The notes below the pieces were generated by a model. That model ran no database searches. It saw only the letters and a program-made list of their open reading frames with translations, and had not been told where the DNA came from. This document shows positions 43,866 through 55,216 of a DNA stretch of 64,000 nt, piece by piece; the first letter of the stretch is position 1; every line of letters begins with the position of its first letter. The DNA comes from Cryptomeria japonica (Eukaryota; Streptophyta; Pinopsida; Cupressales; Cupressaceae), in contig NC_081408.1 of the NCBI RefSeq assembly GCF_030272615.1, positions 407,928,889 through 407,992,888 of the forward strand, read 5' to 3'. The position numbers were made by a program, and so were the translations under genes.

Positions 43866-44500
43866 CTAATCAATGCCTAACTTCTTGAACTCTATCTCAG
43901 CTACCCATGTAGCCTCTGCATCATCCATGCCATGCCACTTAACTAGGTGCTCCCAATAAGTTTGATGTCTTGTCTTTTTAGCGATCCTTGAACTTACTAT
44001 CTTCTCAGACCTTGGACTTGGTTTTGCTGGCATTTGAAGGTTATTTGCATCATCTGCTATCTCTGTTTGACTATGATCTAAATCTAGAATTGGCCCTTTG
44101 TAAGCCACTAAATCTGCTTCATTGAAAACCGGTGACAATCCTATTTCACTTGGTAGGTCCACCTTGTATACATTTTCTCTATACTTGGTCACAATGACAC
44201 ATGGACCCAATCTTCTCATCTGCAATTTATTAGGTACCCCCTGCTGCAACCTTTCTTTCTTAAGGTGTACCATGACAAGATCTCTTACTTGGAATTTTAG
44301 GTTATTCCGTCTCTCATCAACCTTTTGCTTGATCTTATTTGTGCTCCCCATCAATGCTTGCTTGACTGATTCATGTACCTCTTTCATTGACTGAGCAAAA
44401 TCTTCAACATATCCACTCCTTGTTGTTGCATTTCCTAAGTCCCTTGACTCAAGAATACCCCTTGGGTGAAGACCATAGACCACCTCAAAAGGACTCTTGC
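43866..44500 (-). pseudogene. Integrase C-terminus and chromodomain of unit B
   Basis: An open frame of 205 codons: VYGLHPRGILESRDLGNATTRSG, VRDLVMVHLKKERLQQG, RLGPCVIVTKYRENVYKVDLP and FNEADLVAYKG (the integrase C-terminal fold), then the chromodomain HQTYWEHLVKWHGMDDAEATWVAEIEFKKL. Here integrase tail and chromodomain are still joined, in contrast to unit A. A TAA after LGID ends it early, where unit A has Gln. Confidence 0.9.
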
Positions 44501-44522
44501 ATGTGGTTCTATTTATAGTGTC

Positions 44523-45203
44523 ATTGTAAGCATATTCAGCTTATGATAACACTTGATCCCATGTCTGGCCATACTCCTTGGTAAGGCACCTCAATAGGTT
44601 TCCTAAGCTCCCATTAACCACTTCGGTATGCCCATCTGTTTGTGGATGGTAGGCTAATCCAAAGGATAAGTTGGTACCAAGTTTTTGACAAAGTGTCTTC
44701 CAAAAATGACTCATGAACTTTGAGTCCCTATCTGAAACAATGCTCATGGGTAAACCATGTATCCTTATCACTTCCTTGAAGAACAAATGAGCTATATGAC
44801 ATGCATCATGAGTGGTCTTGCAAGGTACAAAGTGGGCCATCTTACTAAACGTGTCCACTATGACATAAATGTTGTCAAATCCCTACTTTGTCCTTGGCAA
44901 ACCCACTACAAAGTCCATACCAATGCACTCCCAAGGTCTATTTGGTATGGGAAGAGATTGGTATAAACCGACATTTGAAGATGTGCCCTTGGCCTTTTGA
45001 CAAACAATACAAGTTTCCACATACTTCCTCACACCTTGATTCATCCTAGGCCAATAGTAATACCTTTGGACTAACTCTTGAGTTTTGTTGACTCCAAAAT
45101 GACCACTAAAACTGCCATTATGCTTCTCTTGTATGAGATTTTCTCTTAATGAACCTCTAGGCACAAAAAGTTGCCCTCCTTTAAACAATAACCCATCTTG
45201 CAA
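44523..45203 (-). pseudogene. Integrase zinc finger and core of unit B
   Basis: 45203-44883 holds the finger (HFGVNKTQELVQRYYYWPRM, CIVCQKAKG) and MDFVVGLPRTK. The TAG at 44883-44885 is the same as in unit A. 44858-44541 holds [28 protein letters not shown] and YHPQTDGHTEVVN. A private TAA follows QVLS (44541). The DDE residues are visible. Confidence 0.9.
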
Positions 45204-45248
45204 GGTATAATCAGAAAACTATCTATGGTAATGGTTTTGATAGTCTTT

Positions 45249-46960
45249 TCATACCTTATAAGCTTTGGAGAAGTCTTCATCATTCGAGTATAGGTCTCTA
45301 AAATTGCCAACACTTATGCTTCTTAATTGAATTTCTTGGACTGTCGAGAGTCTCCTGCTCAATGCATCAACAACCCTGTTTAATTGACCTTTTTTGTGCT
45401 TTATTATAAATGTGTAGGCTTGCATATATTCTACCCACTTCATGTGCTTGTGACTAAGCTTGTCTTGTGATTTTAGGAAGCTCAACGCTTGATTGTCTAT
45501 GTAGACTAGAAATTCCTTAGGAAGGAGACAGTGTCTCCACTTCCTCAAAGCCTGCACTAATGCATATAACTCCAAGTCATATGAGGAGTATTTCCTCTTA
45601 ACATCACTTAGCTTCTCACTATGAAAAGCTACTGGTCTTTCTTCTTGACTTAGGACAACACCTACTGCAACATTGCCTGCATCACATTCCGTTATGAAGA
45701 GTTTCTCAAAACTAGGCAACACCAAAACCGGTTGAGTGGCTATCATTTCCTTCAAGGTTTCAAAACCTCTATTTTCTTGTTCATTCCACTGAAACTTTGC
45801 CTTCAGTCCACCTCTAATAGTGTCCAACATATGTGCACATATATCACTGAATTGCCTAATGAATTTCCTGTAATATTGAGTTATACAATGAAAGCTTCTC
45901 ATCTCTATTGATGACTTAGGAGTAGGCCAATTTACTATGGCTTCAACCTTGCTAGGATCCATCTTGATATTTCCATGTGACAACACAAACCCAATGTAAA
46001 TCAACTCCTGCTTTATAAATTCACAATTGTCCAAGTTCATGGTTAGCTTCTCTTCATACAATCTTTGTAGTACAATTTGCAAATGCTTAACATGATCTGC
46101 CTTATCCTTACTGAAAATGAGAATATCATATAACTATACCACCACAAACTTACCTATGAAGTCCTTCATCACCTCATTCATGAGCCTCATGAAGGTGCTT
46201 GGAGAATTTGATAAGCCAAATGGCATTACAAGCCATTCATAAAGGCCCTCTGTTGTCTTGAATGTTGTTTTCCATTCATCACCCTCCTTAATCCTAATTT
46301 GGCGGTATCCACTTTTAAGGTCAATCTTGGTAAAGTATTTGGCTTCCCCTAAGCAATCCATTAGGTCGTCTATTCTAGGAATTGGAAACCTATATCTAAT
46401 GGTGATTCTATTTATAGCCCTAGAGTCAGTGCATAATCTCCAAGTACCACATTTCTTTGGGGCTAAGATAGTAGGTACAACACATGGGCTAATGCTTTTC
46501 CTAATTAGGCCTTGGTCTAAGAGCTTTTGAATTTGTTTAGCAATTTCAACATTTTGTTGGGGAGTCATTTTGTAAGCCGCTTTGTTAGGTAAGGATGCTC
46601 CGGGTATGAAGTCAATTTGATGGCTTATGGCTCTTTTAGGAGGTAAGGTGGCTATTTGTCCATCACTCACTATCCCTTTGAACTGTTTCAATAGGTCTTG
46701 AACCTCCATTGGCAAATTTGGTTTCTCCTTCTTATCTTCCTCTTTAGGTTTCATCACTAATGCAAACCCTATTCCTTCACCTTCCTCTAGTGTCTTCAAG
46801 AACTGTTTTTCACTCACCAAAAGGACATTGGGACATGTTTCTCTCTTTTCACCTTCCTCAAGGATAAATTGTATCTTGAATGTGACTCCATCTGTCTTGA
46901 ATGAATATGCATTCTTGGCTCCATCATGAATAGCTTGTCTATCAAATTGCCATGGTCTTC
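45249..46960 (-). pseudogene. Reverse transcriptase and RNase H of unit B
   Basis: The frame coming from 47039 carries the RT fingers and palm to 46134 (KIDLKSGYRQIRI, MPFGLSNSPSTFMRLMN). It stops in the catalytic box, which here reads as stop-L-Y-D instead of YLDD (near 46120), so both the Tyr codon and one catalytic Asp are changed. The frame 46082-45249 has the thumb, the connection and RNase H (ECDAGNVAVGVVLS, SSYDLELYALVQALRKWRHCL, YIDNQAL). After KAYKV two stops precede the integrase. Confidence 0.92.
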
Positions 46961-47435
46961 CTAATAGAAGATGGCATGCATCCATGGGTAGGACATCACA
47001 TAGCACTTTGTCCTTATACCTCCCAATGGTGAAATCCACCCATGCTTGATCATTTACTAGGACATGTTGGCCTTTGTTTAACCAAGTGACCCTTTATCGG
47101 TTGTTGTGAGGTATCCTTTGTAATTTAAGCTTACTCACTGCCTCTTCTGAATCAATGCTTTTTGTTGACCCTAACTCAATTATCACCTTACAAAATTTGC
47201 CCATAATCTTGCATTTGATTCTAAATAGTGATCTCCTTTGGCTAGGCTCTTCCTTGACAGGTTCTTTGATCAGAGTTCTTCTTACCTCTGATTCTAAAGC
47301 CACTTGTGAGGTCTTACTACTTGAAGATTCTTCTTGAAGGTAGTTTACCCTTCTCTCACCACTCTGTGACGAAGATCTCTCCTCTAGACATCTGTATGTT
47401 GGATGACCAAGTTGATTACAATGGTAACATTTCAT
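46961..47435 (-). pseudogene. Zinc knuckle and protease region of unit B
   Basis: The zinc knuckle CYHCNQLGHPTYRC is intact (47433-47390). The protease box reads KVIIELGSTKSIDSEEAVSKL, with Glu for the catalytic Asp and Leu for Ser or Gly. The shared TAA is 47094-47096, and after it the frame resumes in VDFTIGRYKDKVLCDVLPMD and LLLGRPWQFDRQ. Confidence 0.82.
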
Positions 47436-48458
47436 TGTTGCAAAATATGAGGAACCTCTACCTTGTCCACTATTTCTTCCTCTGAAACCATTGCTAGTCC
47501 CTCTTCTTCTATTAAATCCTCCTTTACTAGTGCCAACTTCTTGTTACTCGGTGAGTTTAGACTCACCTTGTGTTCTTTGCTCTGAATTTCTTCCTCCAAA
47601 GCCTGCCCTATGGACTCTATTTTCTTTTCCTCTACCTCTGCCCCTGCTACTACTTGAATCATGTTTCCTTTTCAGTTTTTCTTCCACTTTAAGGGCAAGT
47701 TGATAGGTTTGATGTACTTTCTTTGGGCTCAATAGACCGATTTCTTCTTGGATATTCCATCTTAGTCCATTTAGATATCTAGCTACTTTGAGGCTTTCTT
47801 CTTCCACAACATGAGACCTAAGACTAAGTTTGTGAAACTCCTCCGTATAACCACTTACATCAAGGTCTTTTTGTCTTAGGTTTTGTCTTTTCCTATGGAT
47901 CTGCACCTCATAGTCATCAGGGAGATAAGGTTCTTTGATTTTGACTAACATCCCCTTCCAAGAAGAGATGGGGATTTTACCCACTTTCTTCCTCTCATCC
48001 TGCACAAATTTCCACCATGTGAGAGCGACTCCCCTCATCCTTGACTTGGCCACTTTGACTCTTTGAGCTTCAGTTATGCCTTCACATTCAAAATGGTTCT
48101 CCATGCCCTCTACCCATTCAAGAACCACTTTTACTTCCATCTTACCAATGAACAATGGCAATCCTTCTAGTGATTTACCACTCAAGGCTTTCAATGCCTT
48201 TAGGAAAGGTTCCTGTTCCAAAATACGATTAGGTTCAGTCACTCTATCTATTTCTGACACCTCTTTACCCTTCCCTTTTGCTCCTTCAACCTTTACCAAC
48301 ACTTCACCTGCCTTGGTTTCAATTACACCAAGCTTACCTTCCAATTCTACCAATTTTTCCTTTAGGAGCCTATTCTCTTCCTCCTGATCATCCACTTTAT
48401 TTGCCAACTCTGCATTGGTAACCATGGTGTTGTCTCCTATAGATTCCACTAAGGACAT
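47436..48458 (-). pseudogene. gag of unit B
   Basis: It starts at the ATG 48458-48456 (MSLVESIGDNTM). One frame reaches 47544 and shows the coiled coil (LANKVDDQEEENRLLKEKL), FECEGITEAQRVKVAKSRMRG, WWKFVQDERKKVGKIPISSWKGML, GYTEEFHKLSLRSHV and the basic tail SSSRGRGRGKENR. A TAA for Gln at 47544 (after SKLTE) is private. Unit A is intact at that codon but broken at others, so the two gags have complementary lesions. Confidence 0.92.
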
Positions 48459-48483
48459 CAACCCTCCTAGCCCAAATCTTATA

Positions 48484-48496
48484 GGCTTTGATACCA
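48484..48496 (-). other. Primer-binding site of unit B
   Basis: TGGTATCAAAGCC on the minus strand, next to LTR 3, identical to that of unit A. Confidence 0.8.
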
Positions 48497-48499
48497 ATT

Positions 48500-50133
48500 T
48501 GATAGGGTTAACCTAGTTTGCTCACACTTCACCTAGTTGGTGTGCTCAATTCCACCATCCTCACCAGGTCTAGCTATGCTTCAAGACCTCCAAGTCCTTC
48601 TCAATCTCTTCTATGACTCTCTCTCTTCCAATCTCAAGGTGTTTGCAACAAGTGTTTTGACTAGAAAATCTATCAATTCAATATGTTTCTCATATACTCA
48701 ATCTTGCAACCTTGACAACAAATTGTCAACTTCTCACTTTTCACCCCATACTGTTATGAGACATTATGGAGGTGTGGAGGTGATATTTACCATGAAATGA
48801 GGTCAACCAGGTCCATTTGAGATTTTTCAATCTTCAATTCCCTTACCGATCTCATAAAATTACTTAGAAATAGGGCTACAAGGATGAGCCCCAATTAGGC
48901 CTCCTAAATCCGGTTTTTTAGGGATTTTTGGTCTTACGGTCCAAATGACTCTGCAAAGAGTTTTATTTTTCTTCAATCACTCATTGAACCCCAAGAGATA
49001 TAGTTAGTTTTATACCCCCAAGTGTCCATACAATTCCCTAACCCAAAAATGAGGTTTTGCTAGGGTTTCAATGGCTTCTAGGACTATGACTGTCCAACTT
49101 TATGAAAAGGGCATCAAATAGACTTGTCAAGGGTCCTCCTTACAACTAAAACTTTGTATGGACCTCATGAACAATTCCAAATTATTAGGCTAAGGTTTTT
49201 ATTTCACCCCTGCATTCTTTTGTCATTTCTCCACCTTGTCTTCCTAGCCGGGTTGCAACAGGACTCGCCCAGAACAAGGTGGCAACAATGGTAAACTTCA
49301 CTTCCAGAACTCCTCCCTACATATTTACAATGTAAATAGGGTTTCCTTCCATTTCCCAATAGGCCATGATGTAGCACGAAGGGATTTTATGGGGCAACCA
49401 TTTTTCACTGTTAAGTTATTTACAAGCCAAAACTGGTTGTTTGAAAACAAAACAGTAAATGAAGTTATAACATGTATTTACAAAGCATGAAATGGATTAA
49501 ATGGAACTATAACACACCAAAGAACAAATATCCAAGGTTGGATCAATGGATTCAATCCATTTTTATTCATTTTTTATGCAAAATAATAAAAAAACAGTGA
49601 TAACAGTCCGAAAATGAGTGGTTTTAGATTGTCATTCACAAAAATCAATGCTTCCAACCTCGGTATCCATGCAAGAGAAGGTTTAAATAGTCTTCCCCAT
49701 GTGTGGAGGCATATTAGGTGAATTTTTTAACCCTAACTCCACCGCTAAGCTCTTTTAGGACCAAAGTTGTCATGACAACTTTTACATTTTTCCACATTTT
49801 GCCTTTCCCACTTAAGCAACCTATTAAAAGTCATTATTCATGTCTTTTTCAACATTCCTAATACTATTCTAAACCTCTCTAATTCTCTCAACAAGTTATG
49901 CCTCTTTTGACCATCAAGAAGGTAATTTAACTACTCAACCTAACACCTACTCACAAAGTGCAAACCTAGAAAGAAAACTAACTCAACTAGGCCTACACTT
50001 GACTCAAACCAAATATTACACACATGCTTTGGACCCCCCTGGAGTCCTTATTATAAATCTGACTTGGTTAAGGTCAGTACAAGCCAAATTTGAAGAAGGA
50101 CTATTAGCCTATGTCCTAGGTGCTCCTGCACCA
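48500..50133 (-). repeat. Chromovirus LTR 3 (right outer; 5' LTR of unit B)
   Basis: 1634 bp, TGATAGGGTTAACC ... GGTGCTCCTGCACCA on the plus strand, followed by TGGTC (50134-50138). It would hold the promoter for the whole block. Confidence 0.93.
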
Positions 50134-50138
50134 TGGTC

Positions 50139-50446
50139 TCCCCTCTACCCCGTGGGCCTCTTTTTAGGAAGCAAAGTATGTTGTGGGCCAATGGGAAGAT
50201 GTTTGTGGCTCTATCTCATTTTTTCCCTTGCATCCCTTGTGTTATTATCCTATTAATTAAAATGATGTTGGAGGAGTGCAAGAATGCTTAATTTTGTTCA
50301 TAATGAGGTTGCCTTTTTTATCTTGCAAGGAGGTCAGAATGACTAAGTAAACCATGTGGGGTAGCAGGGCCGTGTTTGGTGTCATTCAAATAAGGCTTCC
50401 CTTGCCCCCCGCATGGTTATCTGTGTCATGCTCTGTGAAGTGTACC
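50139..50446. other. No gene recognised
   Basis: About 300 bp between the chromovirus block and the LTR of Tat copy 2. No ORF, no repeat partner seen in the window. Confidence 0.4.
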
Positions 50447-51453
50447 TGTATCTGCAACCACAATGCACTCAATAAATCATTATAAGCAATGGTTAGTAAA
50501 TTGAAACAATGAAAGACAAAACCATAGCTAATCAACTTATTGCCTCCTAGTAAATGTGAGTATGAAAAATGCTCTCAGATCTGATTATGCATACTCCAAT
50601 GACTTGACTACACTTAGATGGAGGATTTGAATGAAGAAAATGCATGATCTAGCAAGAATAGCATGATTAAGCTACATGAATGATTGATCTAGCATGATTA
50701 AGCTAAGATTTAAGCTAAAATTGAGCATGATAACATTGCTAAAACTTATAAACTATAAGCTAGATGCCTATAATAACAATGCATAAGATGAGAATGAGAT
50801 GGGATCAAAATGATATGCAAGAATGATATGAAATTGGGACCCTTTGAGCTCCAAAATGAGGTCTACTTATAGGATTTTCCAAGGCTAGGGGTGATGTGGC
50901 AAGAATCAACGGTCAAGATTGATCTGAAGATATCAATGGTTAAATTGGAAGAGGATGGCAAAGGGGGTTGGATTAAAGGGAACATTTGTCATCTCTATGG
51001 TGACAAGTGTCAAGAGGCTTCTAGAAGGGATTAGATGAAAGGGAACACTTAGTGACAAGTGTCACAAGGTTCTAGAAGATGTTGGATGAAAGGGGACATG
51101 GTGGTAGGTAGAATGGGTTAGGTTTAGGAGTGGTAGAAGTTAGGAGAATTTGAATTTAGAAATTCAAATAATATGAAAAGGATAATTAATCTCAACAACT
51201 CATAATTGATTTATTTTAATTAATTAGGGGATTTAGAAGAAATGAATTTTTGGTGGGGGGAATTAATTAATTTGAATTAATTAATCAAAGGGGTGAAATG
51301 AACCTATTAAATAAATCCTTAGATTTATTAATAAGTAGATGAATGAGAGATTTAATCAAATTGCTTAGTGAATTTAATTAAATTGGGAAGGAGGATTAAT
51401 TAAATAATTGCTTATTTAATTAATTATCTTCAAACCATTTTTAGGTGTATACA
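50447..51453 (-). repeat. 3' LTR of Tat copy 2
   Basis: The minus strand starts TGTATACACCTAAAAATGG at 51453. The end is placed at ...TTGCAGATACA (50447), giving 1007 bp; a slightly longer end at 50441 is possible. The U3 part is AATTAATT-rich as in the other two Tat LTRs, with TATAAGTA at 50864-50871. Without the 5' partner the right border rests on similarity of the starts only. Confidence 0.72.
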
Positions 51454-51746
51454 TTTTGCCCCTCTTTGGAGCGAGGTGTGATGACGCGTTGATTCAAAGA
51501 ATAATCTCATTTTGATGTTGATATCGATTTGATAGGATGCCCCAACTCTTGATTACTAAATTATGGTATGATGATGCCCCCTCGGGAGATCAATTGAGAT
51601 AATTGATCTTTGGAGTTTTTACGAGATTGATATCCCAATAGATTTGATTTGATTTTTGCAACCGTGTTTGATGAAAGTGCGAGTTCTTCGATCATCTTGA
51701 TTGCTTAGATTGATAAGATTGAAAAATCTTGATTGATTAGATTCAG

Positions 51747-51934
51747 TCTGGTTTCAGGAAGGATTCATCCTATATAAGACAACAATGATCAAAGCATCTG
51801 GTTCCAGGAAGGATTCATCCTATATAAGACATGATCAGAGCATTTGGTTTCAGGAAGGATACATCCTGTATAAGACATGAATCAGAACCAAATCATCTGG
51901 TTTCAGGAAGGATATATCCTGTATAAGACATGAT
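51747..51934 (-). repeat. Tandem array of about 46-50-bp units (four units)
   Basis: Each unit on the minus strand has CTTATAYAGGATNNATCCTTCCTG followed by AACCAGA or AACCAAA. The same unit makes the nine-unit array at 62542-62978 in the element on the right. The orientation relative to each element is the same. Each unit centres on the small inverted repeat AGGAT-NN-ATCCT. Confidence 0.8.
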
Positions 51935-53089
51935 AGAATTGATTAGGTTTGATTGAGTGATTTGATTTGATAAGGTGGATAGATAAAGAACTGACATTTT
52001 GTTGATATCAAGTTGCTGAAATATTTGGATATGCTGATTGTTGATTCTGTTGAGAGAGATATGCATAAGATTTTTGCTGGGTCGATAATATCATGAGAGA
52101 AATATGAGTCATCCTTCTAATTATGTATACACTTGTGATGATGCTTTGATGATTCCTGCGATAGATTTAACCTTGGATAAAAGGAGCCTTTAGGATCCCA
52201 TGCAAGAATGAAATGCAAGCTAAAATGCAAATGAATGCAAACTATGACCGGACCAGTCACTGCATTATTTTGCATTTTTGTCATCATTGAGCTTTTGAAA
52301 TGTGGGAAGTGAGTGCAAACATCGATGGTATAATTAAACCATGATGACTGGAGCACTTCTTTCTTGGATTTTGATATAGCAAGTTAACACAAGCATCGAG
52401 GTATAATAAACATGAGATGACCTGAGTGTTGTTTGCGTAAAACAGGCAATATTAATCATTTCAATACGCAAATCGGAAATGTCTTCAATGATATTCTGAT
52501 GATCATGTCCCGAGACAAATTTACACATATTAATGATTAATTTTCAGACAGCGGACAAGAAAAATATCATGTTTCTTCCTTGTTCCTCTAGTCAATGACA
52601 TCCTGGAGGCACTCATAAATCATGATAGCGAAAAGCAATATAGAAAAATTGAACAATCATGTTACAATCATTATCCAAAAAGATATTATACATTGAAAAG
52701 TGTGTGATGTGCTTAGATTGATTTTGTGATATCTTGATAGTTGATAGTTTGATCTTGTGTTCAACGTTGGATGTGTCTCAGTTTTCGCTTGATAAGAGTT
52801 GTCTAACTGTTTGTTCTACTTGTTTGATTAAGCTCAAAATTGATCAAGAGTTTTTCCCCTAGCTAGGTGTAGGATTTTGCCCCAAGCTTAGAAACAGAGT
52901 TGTTATGATATATCCAATGATCCAAACCATGGCGAGAAGCCACCTGGGATGTCTGCATATGTCCAAAGGCTTTATGATGGTTAGCGCTAATGGAAAATAC
53001 ATGAATGCAAGCAGAAAAATGCATGAACTAATAGATGGAAGAGCTAGCTGACAGATAGCACCTGTTTACCAGGTTTTCACCATCTGTTT

Positions 53090-53292
53090 TTATTGCACTT
53101 TTTCTGATATTTGATTTTTTATTTATTTTTTCTTCTTTTTCACTTTTTAGGATTTTTCTGATTTTTTACTGTTTTTTATTTTTTCTGCTTTTTCACTATT
53201 TTTGATTTTTTTTCATTGTTTTTTATTTTTTCTGCTTTTTCACTGTTTTTGATTTTTCTGATTTTTCACTGTTTTTGATTTTTTGTGATTTT
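53090..53292 (-). repeat. Expanded A-rich tract after the pol stop
   Basis: On the plus strand the words TTTTTCACTGTTTTTGATTTTT and TTTTCTGCTTTTTCACT alternate several times in an irregular unit of about 30 bp. In copy 1 the equivalent tract (405-485) is shorter. It may serve as plus-strand primer source or simply be slippage. Confidence 0.6.
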
Positions 53293-54430
53293 TCAGACAT
53301 AAAATTTCTTTAGGTGCATGCTATTGATGGGTTCTTCGAGCTGATCTCCATCCTGTGTTTATACCTAATATGCTCCTGATCCAAATATTGTTGTGCCCAC
53401 AAACGGACCTAACCAGTTTGGTTCAAATTTTCCTTTCTTTTCTTGATCTGCCTGGTTGCATGGATTTTCCTTTAGCACTAGTTCTCCCACTTGAAAGATT
53501 CTTGGTTTAACCTTATGATTATAGCTCCTGCACATTCTTTGTTGATATACCTTTAGATGATCAAAGGCATTTTGTCTTCTTTTCGAGATCAATTCTAACT
53601 CTTGCAGTCTAGATACTCGTTGTTCTTCATCTGGGATGAGACCTTTTAGTGATACACATAGAGAAGGTATCTCTACTTCGATTGGTAATATGGCTTCTGA
53701 TCCATATACAAGAGAGAAAGGTGTGGCACCTGTCAGTGTGCGGATACTGGTGCGGTAGGCCCATAGAGCAGGGTTCAATTGAATGTGCCAATCTTTCCCA
53801 GCATCATTCACTGTCTTTTTGAGGATTTTCAGAATAGTTTTGTTAGATGCTTCTGCCTGCCCATTTCCCTGTGGATAATATGGTGTGGAGAATCTATGCT
53901 GGACTTTGAACTTCTCACATAGCTCTTGTACATCTTGATTCTTGAATGGTCGTCCATTATCAGTGACAATGGTCATTGGTATTCCATAGCGACATATGAT
54001 ATAGTTCAAGATAAATGCAACAATTTATTTTCTTGTGATGTTTATGAGAGGTACCGCTTCAATCCATTTTGTAAAATATTTTGTAGCTACCAGGAATGAA
54101 TTTGTGTCCATTGGATGAGGAAGGATTTATCTTTCCTACTAGATCAAGTCCCCATTGACAAAAAGGCCAAGATGTTGCTAAAGCATGTAGTTCTTGTGCT
54201 GGTGCATGGATCAAGTTCCCATGGATTTGACATTGTTTGCATGTTCTTGCTATCTTAAAAGAATCTTGTTCCATAGTCGGCCAATAATAGCCCAAGCATA
54301 TGAGTTTTTTCGAAAGGGTAAGACCACTTGAATGAGTGCCACAAATGTCGTTATGGACTTCGTGTAAGACCTTCTCAGATTCTTCTTGTTCGAGACATCT
54401 TAAGAAAGTACCGTCCAGACCTCGTTTATA
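53293..54430 (-). pseudogene. Integrase of Tat copy 2
   Basis: Zinc finger (HNDICGTHSSGLTLSKKLICLGYYWPTM, CKQCQIHGNLIHAPAQ near 54350-54200), then the core with WGLDLVGKINPSSSNGHKF (first Asp), TIVTDNGRPFKNQ (second Asp) and YYPQGNGQAEASNK (Glu). The frame 54009-53365 runs 214 codons through VYGSEAILPIEVEIPSL and LGPFVGTTIFGSGAY. A stop near 53365 precedes the last residues MHLKKFYV and TGA at 53293-53295. Breaks: a frameshift near 54090 and a TAA near 54025. All three catalytic acids are intact. Confidence 0.92.
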
Positions 54431-55110
54431 CAGGGTATCCGCGATGAGAGTATAATGGGAAGATTGGCGAATAAAGTTTCTCTTTTGGTTCTTTGATAAG
54501 TCAGGAGGTAAGATGTTGTCTTTCAAGTATGTGTAAGTTTGGCCATAGCTGGAGGAATCGTGTCCAATAAGTTGACAGATGGTTTGGGAATCAGGACAAT
54601 TAAAGGCGGGATGAAACAACTCTTCAACCAGGAATTCATAACGTTGTTGATTTTCCTGTGTCTGCAATAGAGAAGCAAGTGTAGCCATGGCGTCTGCTTC
54701 TTTGTTGTCATTTCTTGGAATCTGTTCAAAAGTTATTTCTACAAAGTACTTCTTGAAATCATCAACTATCTTTTTGTAAGGCATGAGTTTGTCATCTTTT
54801 GTTTGATAGTCATCATTGATTTAATTAATGACAGGTTGAGAGTCTCCAAAGACTTGAAGTTGTTTAATGTTCCATTCTACAACCATTTTGATACCTGTTA
54901 CCAATGCTTCATACTCTACTATATTGTTTGTACACGGAAAGCTTAATTTGTATGCTTTCGGGATTGTATGCCCTTGTGGTGTGATGAAAAGAATTCCTGC
55001 TCCTGATCCATGTTGTGTATATGAACCATCAAAGTATAGTTTTCATGCTTTTGTTGTACCTGCTAAGATATCAGCATTAGGAAATTCAATCTGTAGAGGA
55101 TTATTATCTT
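54431..55110 (-). pseudogene. Second (aRNase H) domain of Tat copy 2
   Basis: The motifs YFDGSYTQHGSG (near 55030), YNIVEYEALV (near 54915), a region equivalent to YGDSQLV near 54850 (here FGDSQPV), and NDNKEADAMATLASLL (near 54700) follow the aRNase H order. The open frame from 54784 continues into the integrase finger. A stop near 54825 and another near 55040 break it. Confidence 0.82.
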
Positions 55111-55216
55111 GAAGTGGTGTCTCTGCTATTTGATCTACGATGACTTGTCCCTTGATAGATTTTATGTCAACATATTTGATATCAAACTCGCTTAGAATCA
55201 CAATCCATTTTGCTAG

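Larger units (their letters stand above)
35890..50133 (-). mobile_element. Three-LTR, two-unit tandem chromovirus (Ty3/gypsy)
   Basis: Order along the plus strand: LTR 1 (35890-37525), internal A (37526-42183), LTR 2 (42184-43818), internal B (43819-48499), LTR 3 (48500-50133). All parts are in minus orientation. Each internal region has its own primer-binding site, gag, PR, RT-RH, INT, chromodomain and polypurine tract. Only the outer ends have the duplication TGGTC. The structure therefore fills one target site and most likely arose by unequal recombination between related copies, or by integration of a tandem. Both units are dead. Confidence 0.93.
51454..53292 (-). other. 3' untranslated region of Tat copy 2
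   Basis: 1.8 kb between the pol stop and the 3' LTR with no credible gene. It has two notable parts: the tandem array 51747-51934, and the A-rich tract 53090-53292 (minus strand), which repeats words like AAAAATCAAAAACAGTG. Short frames (52356-52117, 52528-52334) have no family motif. Confidence 0.65.

Noticed and set aside
50441-50446. Alternative, six bases longer end for the 3' LTR of Tat copy 2
   Set aside because: TGTACC at 50441 also fits a TG/CA end, but TGTATCTGC at 50447 is closer to the TGTATGCG end of the copy 1 LTR. Undecidable without the 5' LTR.
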